NCBI GenBank assembly: GCA_003522805.1
Contig: DPIB01000074.1
Span: 1 to 7,173 of the forward strand
Length of the DNA stretch: 7,173 bases
Origin: Fervidobacterium sp.
GTDB lineage: Bacteria; Thermotogota; Thermotogae; Thermotogales; Fervidobacteriaceae
Direction of reading: 5' to 3'
The position numbers and the translations under genes were made by a program. Below are positions 1 through 5,417 of this stretch, one piece after another. Numbering within the stretch: position 1 is the stretch's first letter; every line of letters begins with the position of its first letter. The notes below the pieces were generated by a model. The model was not told the DNA's origin, searched no databases, and saw nothing but the letters and a program-made list of their open reading frames with translations.

Positions 1-9
1 TGGTATAAT
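1..9 (+). promoter_or_regulatory. Extended -10 promoter element of the nucleotide-sugar dehydrogenase gene
   Basis: The window opens with TGGTATAAT, a perfect TATAAT hexamer (4-9) preceded by the TG of an extended -10. A -35 box, if any, lies outside the window. The predicted transcription start is about 15-17, giving a leader of roughly 35 nt to the GTG start at 51. The same TGnTATAAT form recurs before the next two transcription units. Confidence 0.7.
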
Positions 10-29
10 TCATTCAATGAATGAATTAT
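5..29. promoter_or_regulatory. Perfect 25-bp palindrome over the -10 box and transcription start (candidate operator)
   Basis: The left arm ATAATTCATTCA (5-16) is the exact reverse complement of the right arm TGAATGAATTAT (18-29), with one central base at 17. The left arm overlaps TATAAT and the dyad axis falls at the predicted +1. That is the geometry expected of a repressor operator. The arms also contain TTCATTCA/TGAATGAA half-site-like repeats. The binding protein is unknown. A hairpin in the mRNA is less likely, because about half of the palindrome precedes the predicted start. Confidence 0.55.
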
Positions 30-36
30 GTAAAGT

Positions 37-44
37 GGAGGTGG
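37..44 (+). promoter_or_regulatory. Shine-Dalgarno sequence that fixes the dehydrogenase start at GTG 51
   Basis: GGAGGTGG is a near-perfect anti-16S match placed 6-8 nt before the GTG at 51. The upstream in-frame ATG at 21 has no such site and lies almost at the predicted transcription start, so the GTG is preferred. Confidence 0.8.
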
Positions 45-50
45 ATAGAA

Positions 51-1349
51 GTGAGTCTATACGAAAAGATACTGGGGAAAAATGCAACCGTTGGCGTAAT
101 TGGAATGGGATATGTTGGTCTTCCATTAGCGGTTGAGAAAGCTAGGGCTGGTTTTAGAGTTGTAGGATTTGATGTTCAACAGAAACGCGTCGATTTGGTG
201 AATAACGGAGAAAACTATATAGATGATGTAGATGATAACGAACTAAGAGAATTGGTAAGCGCTCGGAAATTGAGAGCCACAAGTAATTTCAATGAACTTG
301 CAGATTGTGACGTTATAAGCATATGTGTACCCACACCACTTGATCAGTTTAAGCAACCAGATTTGAGTTACATTGTAAATAGTGCAAATGAAGTGAAAAA
401 GAGACTAAGAAAGAGTCAGTTAGTAGTACTTGAAAGCACAACTTATCCTGGAACAACTGAAGAAGTAGTTCTCCCTATTTTGGAAGAGACTGGCCTGAAG
501 GTTGGAAAAGATTTTTATCTTGCATTTAGTCCAGAACGAGTCGATCCTGGTAATCCAAGGTACAAGACGAGAAATACACCAAAAGTTGTCGGTGGTGTAA
601 CACCTGAGTGCACAAGACACGCTGTTGCATTATATGAAAATGTTCTTGAGGCAGGCGTTTTTCCAGTTTCTTCACCACGTGCGGCAGAAATGACGAAGAT
701 TCTGGAAAACACGTTCAGACTTGTGAACATAGCATTAGTCCAAGAAATGACGAAAGTCGCAGAAAAGATGGGTGTAAACATCTGGGAAGTAATTGACGCA
801 GCTTCGACGAAACCGTTTGGATACATGCCGTTTTACCCCGGTCCTGGTATAGGTGGCCACTGCATACCTATAGACCCGTTTTATCTTGTTTACAAGGCAA
901 AAGAGTACGACGAACATATGATGCTTGTTGAAGTAGCCGGAGAGATTTCGGATGATATGCCTTATTATGTTGTCGATAGACTTTCTGATATACTAAACGA
1001 CAGGAAAGAGTGTTTGAATGGTGCAAATATATTGCTACTTGGTGTAACATACAAAGGCAACATCGATGACTTGCGAGAAAGCCCGGCACTAAAAGTTATA
1101 GAAATACTTGAGAAGAAGAAGGTCAATGTGTTCTATTATGACCCATTTATTCCAGAATTCACACATAATGGCAAGCACTACAAACGAGTTGAGATGAACG
1201 AAGAGACGTTGAAGAAGATGAATGGTGCAGTGATTACTTCCGGCCATACGATAGGCATTGACTACGAATTTGTCTCAAAGAATGTACCGTTCCTGTTTGA
1301 TACAAAGAACGTGACTAAGGGTAAAATTGAAAACACGATACTACTTTAG
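51..1349 (+). CDS. Nucleotide-sugar 6-dehydrogenase, UDP-N-acetylhexosamine type (WbpA/WecC-like)
   Basis: This 432-residue cytosolic enzyme is predicted to oxidise C6 of a UDP-sugar to the uronic acid with two NAD+, feeding surface polysaccharide synthesis. The N-terminal Rossmann fold shows GxGxxG at G18-G20-G23 (GMGYVGLP) and an acidic D41 at the end of strand 2. Next come VPTP (93-96), ESTTYPGTTEE (128-138) and FSPERVDPGN (159-168), then the helix motif K216..E219-N220..F222-R223. GGHCIP carries the catalytic cysteine C271. The C-terminal UDP-binding domain has K335-G and R342-E-S-P. All expected catalytic residues are present and the length is normal for the family. The FSPERxDPGN signature favours UDP-GlcNAc or UDP-ManNAc dehydrogenases over UDP-glucose dehydrogenase, but the exact substrate cannot be read from sequence alone. 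The gene is monocistronic here, with its own promoter upstream and a terminator downstream. Confidence 0.93.
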   Translation: MSLYEKILGKNATVGVIGMGYVGLPLAVEKARAGFRVVGFDVQQKRVDLVNNGENYIDDVDDNELRELVSARKLRATSNFNELADCDVISICVPTPLDQFKQPDLSYIVNSANEVKKRLRKSQLVVLESTTYPGTTEEVVLPILEETGLKVGKDFYLAFSPERVDPGNPRYKTRNTPKVVGGVTPECTRHAVALYENVLEAGVFPVSSPRAAEMTKILENTFRLVNIALVQEMTKVAEKMGVNIWEVIDAASTKPFGYMPFYPGPGIGGHCIPIDPFYLVYKAKEYDEHMMLVEVAGEISDDMPYYVVDRLSDILNDRKECLNGANILLLGVTYKGNIDDLRESPALKVIEILEKKKVNVFYYDPFIPEFTHNGKHYKRVEMNEETLKKMNGAVITSGHTIGIDYEFVSKNVPFLFDTKNVTKGKIENTILL

Positions 1350-1396
1350 GTATCTGGACTGCTAAACAATTTTTAGTTATGTGAATTAAAAAGTAT

Positions 1397-1428
1397 AAGA
1401 CGGGGCTGAGAAATTACCCCGTTTTTTT
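1397..1428 (+). terminator. Rho-independent terminator after the dehydrogenase gene
   Basis: CGGGG (1401-1405) pairs with CCCCG (1417-1421) around an 11-nt loop and is followed directly by seven T residues (1422-1428). Flanking A/G bases at 1397-1400 can extend the stem into the T-run. It separates the dehydrogenase unit from the lipoprotein gene. Confidence 0.88.
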
Positions 1429-1439
1429 GTACAATGCTT

Positions 1440-1465
1440 TTGAAAAGATAGATATATGATATAAT
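1440..1465 (+). promoter_or_regulatory. Promoter of the FN3 lipoprotein gene
   Basis: TGATATAAT (1457-1465) is an extended -10 with a perfect TATAAT at 1460-1465. Upstream, TTTTGA (1438-1443) or TTGAAA (1440-1445) could be a -35, but the spacing is short (16 or 14 bp), so recognition probably relies on the extended -10. The start of transcription would be near 1472, leaving a leader of about 80 nt. Overlapping AT-rich hexamers such as TAATAT are alternatives. Confidence 0.6.
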
Positions 1466-1471
1466 AATATA

Positions 1472-1552
1472 AGAGCATTGGCAAGATAGCTATTATCTTA
1501 CTAGTACATAGGTATATTAATTAAGAGATAATTTCGTGGGAGGTAGGTTTAA
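1472..1552 (+). other. AT-rich 5' leader of the lipoprotein mRNA with a small hairpin
   Basis: The leader contains AAGATA (1483-1488) and TATCTT (1494-1499), a 6-bp stem with a 5-nt loop. The right arm can also pair with AGATAA at 1526-1531, just ahead of the Shine-Dalgarno GGGAGGT (1538-1544). I recognise no known riboswitch class. The stems are A/U-rich and would be weak at high growth temperature. Confidence 0.3.
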
Positions 1553-3736
1553 ATGGAGAACTTATCAAAAGGGTCAAAGAATATTTATTGGGTTTTCTTG
1601 GTTGTCCTTGTTGTGCTCACATCTTGCGTTTCAAGACCTAATAATCAAGATATTGTCTTACTTGAGCCAAAAAATGCATCTGTTGGTATACCTTTGAATG
1701 GTCAAACGTTTATTTTCAAAGGAGTAGTTGGTACCGAATATGAGTTAATAATAAAGAAAGATTCAACTGGTGAAACAGTTTTTCAAAAAAGCGTCGTACC
1801 AGATACTGAAACTTTTTCTGTAAAAATCGATAACGGAAAACTGGCACCGAAGACGCAGTACAGATGGTATGTTAGGATAAAGGGCAATGACTCGAAAGCA
1901 AGTGACCTCTGGAGGTTCACAACTAAGGAAAATTCTGTACCGGTTCTTTCTAATCCATCACCTAATCAACCTGATCAACCATTTGGAATATTGGCTTTGG
2001 CGTGGGACTCAAGTGACGCCGATAATGATAAGTTGACATTTAAAATAAAAGTCTATGAGAAGGGAAAAGACACGCCAGTATACGAGTTAACCGAAGTAGA
2101 TACAAATACATGCGTTGTTAAGAATCTCAAGCAAACTACTGAATACACTTGGACTGTTGTCGCTCAGGATCCATGGGGAGGTACAAGCAATGAGATATCT
2201 GCAACATTTTCTACAAAGGCTAATGAACCACCAAGTAATATTAGATTAGTATCACCTGCGGATTTGACTAGTAAAGTAAAATTTAATAATCTCTTATTAA
2301 AATGGGAAGGTGTAGACCCAGATCGTGAAGATCTAAAATATTCGTTAAAAATTGGTCCGACTTCTGAAGATAATTATCTCGTAAAAGCTACTACTGAGAC
2401 AAGTTTTGTCGTTAGTGATTTGAAACCAGGTACGCTATGTACTCTTGAAATAGTGGCAGAAGATTCCAGTGGTGAGAAAATTAAGAAAGTGTTTAATTTT
2501 ACAACTAAAGATAATTCATCACCTACGAAGCCAGTTTTACTCGATCCCACGGATAACATTAGGATGAATCTTGTAAAAGTGAGTACCTATACGTTTAAGT
2601 GGTCTCCTTCTTCTGACCCTGATGAAGATTCTGTGAGCTACAAACTTGTTATTCTCAACGATTCAAATTCTACTACAGTTTCTGTAAAGCCGATTAATGA
2701 TACTTCGTACACAGTTAATCTTAAGAATATCATCGAAGCTAACAAGAAATATGCATGGTATGTTGAAGCATACGATAAACATGGTGGAGCCTCAGCAAGT
2801 CAGAAGTTCTATTTTGAGACATACTTTAATAATCCACCAAGTAAGCCAACGGACCCAACTCCTGCTGTTGGCACAACTCAGCCAAACAGGATATCTAGTT
2901 TCAGTTGGCTTGCAACTGATAAAGATGGTGATTCGCTGAAGTATGATATATACATTGGTGATTCGCCAAGTAATCTAAGGTTGGAAGCGCAAGACTTACC
3001 AGTAAATTACTATTCGACTACAAGACTCTTCGATTTTTCGAAGACTTATTATTGGAAAGTTGTTGTGAAAGACGGTGTTAACGATCCAGTTGACGGAGAT
3101 ATTTGGTGGTTTAAGATAACCAATGAAGATAGGCCACCTACAGCTCCAGAACTTGTCTCACCAACTAAGGAAGCTAAAGAAGTTGCTTTCAACAATTTGC
3201 AGTTGAAGTGGAAAGCAAGTACCGATAATGAAGATTCTCAGAACAAGCTGACGTATTACGTCTATCAAGGGAAGGCTGACAATATGACACTTGCAGCAAC
3301 AATAACTGGACAAACAAGTTCTGAAATAGTATATGGCATTAGTAATCTTTCACCAATAACTACATACTATTGGAGAATAGAAGTAAAAGATACTTTTGGT
3401 AACTATGCATACAGCACAACTTGGTCATTCACAACGAAGGCAAATACTGCTCCAAGCATACCAAGCAACCCAAACCCAGCAAATAATTCCGGTTCCGTAC
3501 AGCCTGGCATCGTCACTTTAGCATGGGAAGCAAGTGACCCTGACGGTGATATGTTAAGCTATGATGTTTATGTGAACACAACTAGTGATTTTTCAAACAT
3601 ATCACCTGTAATTACTAATAAACCTAATTGCCCATTTACCGTTGCCTCTGGTACAACGTATTTCTGGAAGGTTGTTGCGAAGGATCCACACGGAGGTGAA
3701 GCCAAAGGACCAACTTGGAAGTTTACAGTCCAATAA
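1553..3736 (+). CDS. Exported lipoprotein of seven tandem fibronectin-III-like domains
   Basis: The 727-residue product starts with a short charged N-region, a hydrophobic stretch (about 11-22) and the lipobox L22-T-S-C25, so it should be processed by signal peptidase II and lipid-anchored at C25. The rest divides into seven all-beta units of about 95-105 residues, starting near 34, 128, 226, 323, 428, 528 and 633. Units usually open with (P/S/A)P-x plus an NP/SP/DP motif, have a core tryptophan at L-x-W, and close with Y-x-W-x-V..D..G and W-x-F-x-T-x-x. Units 2-7 carry an acidic S/T-D-x-D-x-D loop (D155, D255, D355, D456, D558, D662); unit 1 lacks it. No enzymatic domain is visible. The family builds spacers and adhesive or glycan-binding arms, so an envelope structural, adhesion or polysaccharide-binding role is inferred. 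The start is supported by GGGAGGT 8 nt upstream. The gene is flanked by terminator-like structures and is probably monocistronic. Confidence 0.88.
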   Translation: MENLSKGSKNIYWVFLVVLVVLTSCVSRPNNQDIVLLEPKNASVGIPLNGQTFIFKGVVGTEYELIIKKDSTGETVFQKSVVPDTETFSVKIDNGKLAPKTQYRWYVRIKGNDSKASDLWRFTTKENSVPVLSNPSPNQPDQPFGILALAWDSSDADNDKLTFKIKVYEKGKDTPVYELTEVDTNTCVVKNLKQTTEYTWTVVAQDPWGGTSNEISATFSTKANEPPSNIRLVSPADLTSKVKFNNLLLKWEGVDPDREDLKYSLKIGPTSEDNYLVKATTETSFVVSDLKPGTLCTLEIVAEDSSGEKIKKVFNFTTKDNSSPTKPVLLDPTDNIRMNLVKVSTYTFKWSPSSDPDEDSVSYKLVILNDSNSTTVSVKPINDTSYTVNLKNIIEANKKYAWYVEAYDKHGGASASQKFYFETYFNNPPSKPTDPTPAVGTTQPNRISSFSWLATDKDGDSLKYDIYIGDSPSNLRLEAQDLPVNYYSTTRLFDFSKTYYWKVVVKDGVNDPVDGDIWWFKITNEDRPPTAPELVSPTKEAKEVAFNNLQLKWKASTDNEDSQNKLTYYVYQGKADNMTLAATITGQTSSEIVYGISNLSPITTYYWRIEVKDTFGNYAYSTTWSFTTKANTAPSIPSNPNPANNSGSVQPGIVTLAWEASDPDGDMLSYDVYVNTTSDFSNISPVITNKPNCPFTVASGTTYFWKVVAKDPHGGEAKGPTWKFTVQ
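1652..3733 (+). repeat. Seven-fold protein-domain repeat inside the lipoprotein gene
   Basis: The units are diverged at DNA level, so no long exact repeats remain. Recognisable shared blocks include FNNLLLKW in unit 3 and FNNLQLKW in unit 6, both preceded by an LVSP opening. Units 2, 5 and 7 instead share an NPxP/DPTP opening, and units 5 and 7 both have QP before the core tryptophan strand. This suggests two repeat subtypes that were duplicated long ago. Confidence 0.75.
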
Positions 3737-3761
3737 GAAAAAATTAAAATTATCTATTAAC

Positions 3762-3788
3762 AAGGCCGTGACTGAGTGTCACGGCCTT
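3762..3788 (+). terminator. Long GC-rich hairpin after the lipoprotein gene, probable terminator
   Basis: AAGGCCGTGAC (3762-3772) and GTCACGGCCTT (3778-3788) form a perfect 11-bp stem closed by a 5-nt loop, 25 nt past the TAA stop. The following sequence, ATTATAAAAT, is only partly T-rich, so this is a weaker match to an intrinsic terminator than the one at 1397. It could also protect the mRNA 3' end. Confidence 0.65.
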
Positions 3789-3858
3789 ATTATAAAATCT
3801 TGTGTGCGAAATGTTTTGTTGTTTGATTTTAACTAAGAAAAATTAGACTCGACAAATA

Positions 3859-3867
3859 TGTTATAAT
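3859..3867 (+). promoter_or_regulatory. Extended -10 promoter of the mgsA operon
   Basis: TGTTATAAT has a perfect TATAAT at 3862-3867 with the upstream TG. No convincing -35 sits 16-18 bp upstream. TCGACA at 3849-3854 resembles TTGACA but is only 7 bp from the -10 box. Transcription would begin near 3874, about 48 nt before the TTG start of mgsA. Confidence 0.62.
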
Positions 3868-3908
3868 TCTTGTGTACTTATCTTAGCCAACTTTCGTAGA
3901 ATTTGTCT

Positions 3909-3915
3909 GGGGGTG
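3909..3915 (+). promoter_or_regulatory. Shine-Dalgarno sequence that selects the TTG start of mgsA
   Basis: GGGGGTG lies 6 nt before TTG at 3922. The longer in-frame option, GTG at 3913, is itself part of this Shine-Dalgarno sequence and has none of its own. It would add three residues before the conserved VALIAHD start of the family. Confidence 0.72.
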
Positions 3916-3921
3916 TTTCGA

Positions 3922-4332
3922 TTGCAAAGAGTGGCTCTTATTGCTCATGATAAAAAGAAGCTCGATTTAGCAATGTTTGTGAAGGAATGGAAGCATGTTT
4001 TTGAACGGTGCGAGCTTTATGCAACAAAATCAACTGGCACAATAGTCGAGGAGAAGATTGGATTGAAGGTCACCATGGTAGAATCGGGTCCATACGGTGG
4101 TGATATGCAAATTGGAGCAATGATAGTGAATGGGAAGATTGACTTTGTACTTTTCTTAAGAGACCCGCTTACCGCACAACCCCATGAGCCAGATGTAAGT
4201 GCATTGTTAAGGGTGTGTGACGTACACAATGTGCCACTTGCAACTAATCTTGCAACAGCTGAGGCACTTGTTTTGGAGATAGAGAAAACAATAAACCAAG
4301 AGAGTGGTGTAGAAGGTGAAGAAGAAAAATAA
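3922..4332 (+). CDS. mgsA: Methylglyoxal synthase
   Basis: This 136-residue cytosolic enzyme converts dihydroxyacetone phosphate to methylglyoxal and phosphate, a bypass of lower glycolysis that relieves phosphate limitation or sugar-phosphate overload. Nearly every family hallmark is visible. IAHDKKK holds H9 and K13 of the phosphate site. ATKSTG (34-39) and SGPYGGD (55-61) follow, with D61 matching the E. coli catalytic base D71. RDPL contains D81, and PHEPDV contains H88 and D91. TNLATAEAL lies at 108-116. The protein is slightly shorter than the 152-residue E. coli enzyme and ends in an acidic GEEEK tail. It starts at TTG by the Shine-Dalgarno argument. Its last 17 bases overlap the next gene, implying co-transcription and translational coupling. 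Confidence 0.96.
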   Translation: MQRVALIAHDKKKLDLAMFVKEWKHVFERCELYATKSTGTIVEEKIGLKVTMVESGPYGGDMQIGAMIVNGKIDFVLFLRDPLTAQPHEPDVSALLRVCDVHNVPLATNLATAEALVLEIEKTINQESGVEGEEEK

Positions 4333-5407
4333 GAATCTCAGTGATAATGCAAATGCGCAACATAATGTTGAGAATACATCTGAAAACTTAGCTTTAAATG
4401 AAAATGATATTTCCAATAAAGCTTCTCACAAAAGGGATAGATGGTTGATACTTGTCTATTTTGGTATTTTCCTGTTTCTCTCTCAACAGGTACCGTACGT
4501 TATCGGAGCTATTGTTTTAGCATTCTATTTTTCAGTGATCCTCGATGTCCCTTACGAATATCTATTGAGAAAGACCAAACAGAAGTGGCTTGCAGTTTTA
4601 AGTTATGTTTTTGTCGTGGTACTGTTCGTTTATTCTGTTATATCTTTCTTTCCGACTGTTATAGATCAAGTAAAGAGCTTGTTTTCTCAGATTCAAAATA
4701 TTAATACCAATAATAGCTTACCAGATTGGGTACATAATATCATTGTGCAATTGGGGAATAACTTGTCAAACATAGTTATGTCATTGATAAATCAGGCAAT
4801 TACTTTCGTTCCATCGCTTGTTACTATGGTTATGCTTTTAGTTGCGACTATGATTGGTCTTGAAAGTATAAAGAGTTATATAGGAAGAAATCTGGACCTT
4901 CTTTTTGTGGAAGATCCAGTATACGGTAGAGAATTCGCTACAAAATTATTTTCAGATGTAAAACGATATGTTAGAGGACAAGTTTTAGTTTCTTTCATGA
5001 GTGCAACGTTTACAACAATTGGATTGTTTGTACTTGGTATTCCATCAGCACTTACACTTGGCGTATTGACTTTCGTTGGTGGATTCTTTCCGTACATAGG
5101 TATCATAGTTACATCTATTCCAATCTATCTTTTGGGATTTTCAGTTGGTGGATTAAATGAAATCATTTGGATTACCGTTTTACTTGTAGGAGTTAATCAA
5201 GCTGAGACCTGGCTGTATGGTCCAAAAATTCAAAGTGATAATTTGAAGATTCACTGGTTCATCATAATGGCATCAATACTAATCTTCGTCGGTATTTTTG
5301 GCTTTTCTGGTGTGCTCATTGCACTACCAGTTCTCTTGTTTATAAGAGACTTCTGGAAGTTTTACGTAAAATCAGTGAATGTAAGCGCTGAGCAAAATAT
5401 TAGTTAG
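4316..5407 (+). CDS. AI-2E/PerM family (UPF0118) polytopic membrane transporter
   Basis: The 363-residue inner-membrane protein begins with a hydrophilic, Asn/Ser-rich cytoplasmic tail (1-42). Hydrophobic segments follow near 43-57, 60-76, 91-112, 164-182, 222-241, 246-275, 281-297 and 312-343. The soluble stretch at about 113-160 between early and later segments, the GGFFPYIG loop (255-262), and the C-terminal E-x-x-L-x-GPKI (297-305) followed by H313 and [11 protein letters not shown] (329-339) match the AI-2E transporter/PerM family in order and spacing. Named members have been linked to AI-2 export and to Na+/H+ antiport, so the substrate here is open. It starts at GTG 4316 inside mgsA, with only a weak Shine-Dalgarno (GTGGTG at 4304-4309); translation probably depends on ribosomes finishing mgsA. 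No alternative in-frame start occurs before the first membrane segment. Confidence 0.9.
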   Translation: MKKKNKNLSDNANAQHNVENTSENLALNENDISNKASHKRDRWLILVYFGIFLFLSQQVPYVIGAIVLAFYFSVILDVPYEYLLRKTKQKWLAVLSYVFVVVLFVYSVISFFPTVIDQVKSLFSQIQNINTNNSLPDWVHNIIVQLGNNLSNIVMSLINQAITFVPSLVTMVMLLVATMIGLESIKSYIGRNLDLLFVEDPVYGREFATKLFSDVKRYVRGQVLVSFMSATFTTIGLFVLGIPSALTLGVLTFVGGFFPYIGIIVTSIPIYLLGFSVGGLNEIIWITVLLVGVNQAETWLYGPKIQSDNLKIHWFIIMASILIFVGIFGFSGVLIALPVLLFIRDFWKFYVKSVNVSAEQNIS

Positions 5408-5417
5408 TGTGTCACTA
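5405..5417. repeat. Short palindrome joining the stop codons of two convergent genes
   Basis: TAGTG-TGT-CACTA is a perfect 5-bp inverted repeat whose ends are the TAG stop of the permease gene (5405-5407) and the complement of the TAG stop of the glycosidase gene (5417-5415). No T-run follows on either side, so it does not look like a normal bidirectional terminator. Confidence 0.45.

Noticed and set aside
21..50. Ten-residue N-terminal extension of the dehydrogenase from ATG 21
   Set aside because: The ATG lies within the promoter palindrome, only a few bases after the predicted transcription start, and has no Shine-Dalgarno. GTG 51 has an excellent one and gives the normal family N-terminus.
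515..826. 103-codon minus-strand open frame inside the dehydrogenase gene
   Set aside because: It is fully contained in a strongly conserved gene on the other strand, shows no recognisable domain and has composition expected of a shadow frame.
1362..1376. Small inverted repeat CTAAA/TTTAG just after the dehydrogenase stop
   Set aside because: A 5-bp A/T-rich stem is expected by chance. The real terminator is the GC-rich hairpin at 1397-1428.
1472..1552. Known riboswitch in the lipoprotein leader
   Set aside because: The leader is short and A/U-rich and contains no conserved aptamer core that I can recognise.
3642..3836. 64-codon plus-strand frame spanning the lipoprotein end and the hairpin
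   Set aside because: It begins inside the lipoprotein in another frame, runs through the hairpin, and has no ribosome binding site or family resemblance.
3913..3921. GTG 3913 as the start of mgsA
   Set aside because: This GTG is part of the GGGGGTG Shine-Dalgarno sequence. TTG 3922 is correctly spaced and matches the usual start of the family.
4316..5407. Firm assignment of the permease as an autoinducer-2 exporter
   Set aside because: The family name comes from one member. Other members act as ion antiporters, and no AI-2 synthesis gene is in the window, so only the family is called.
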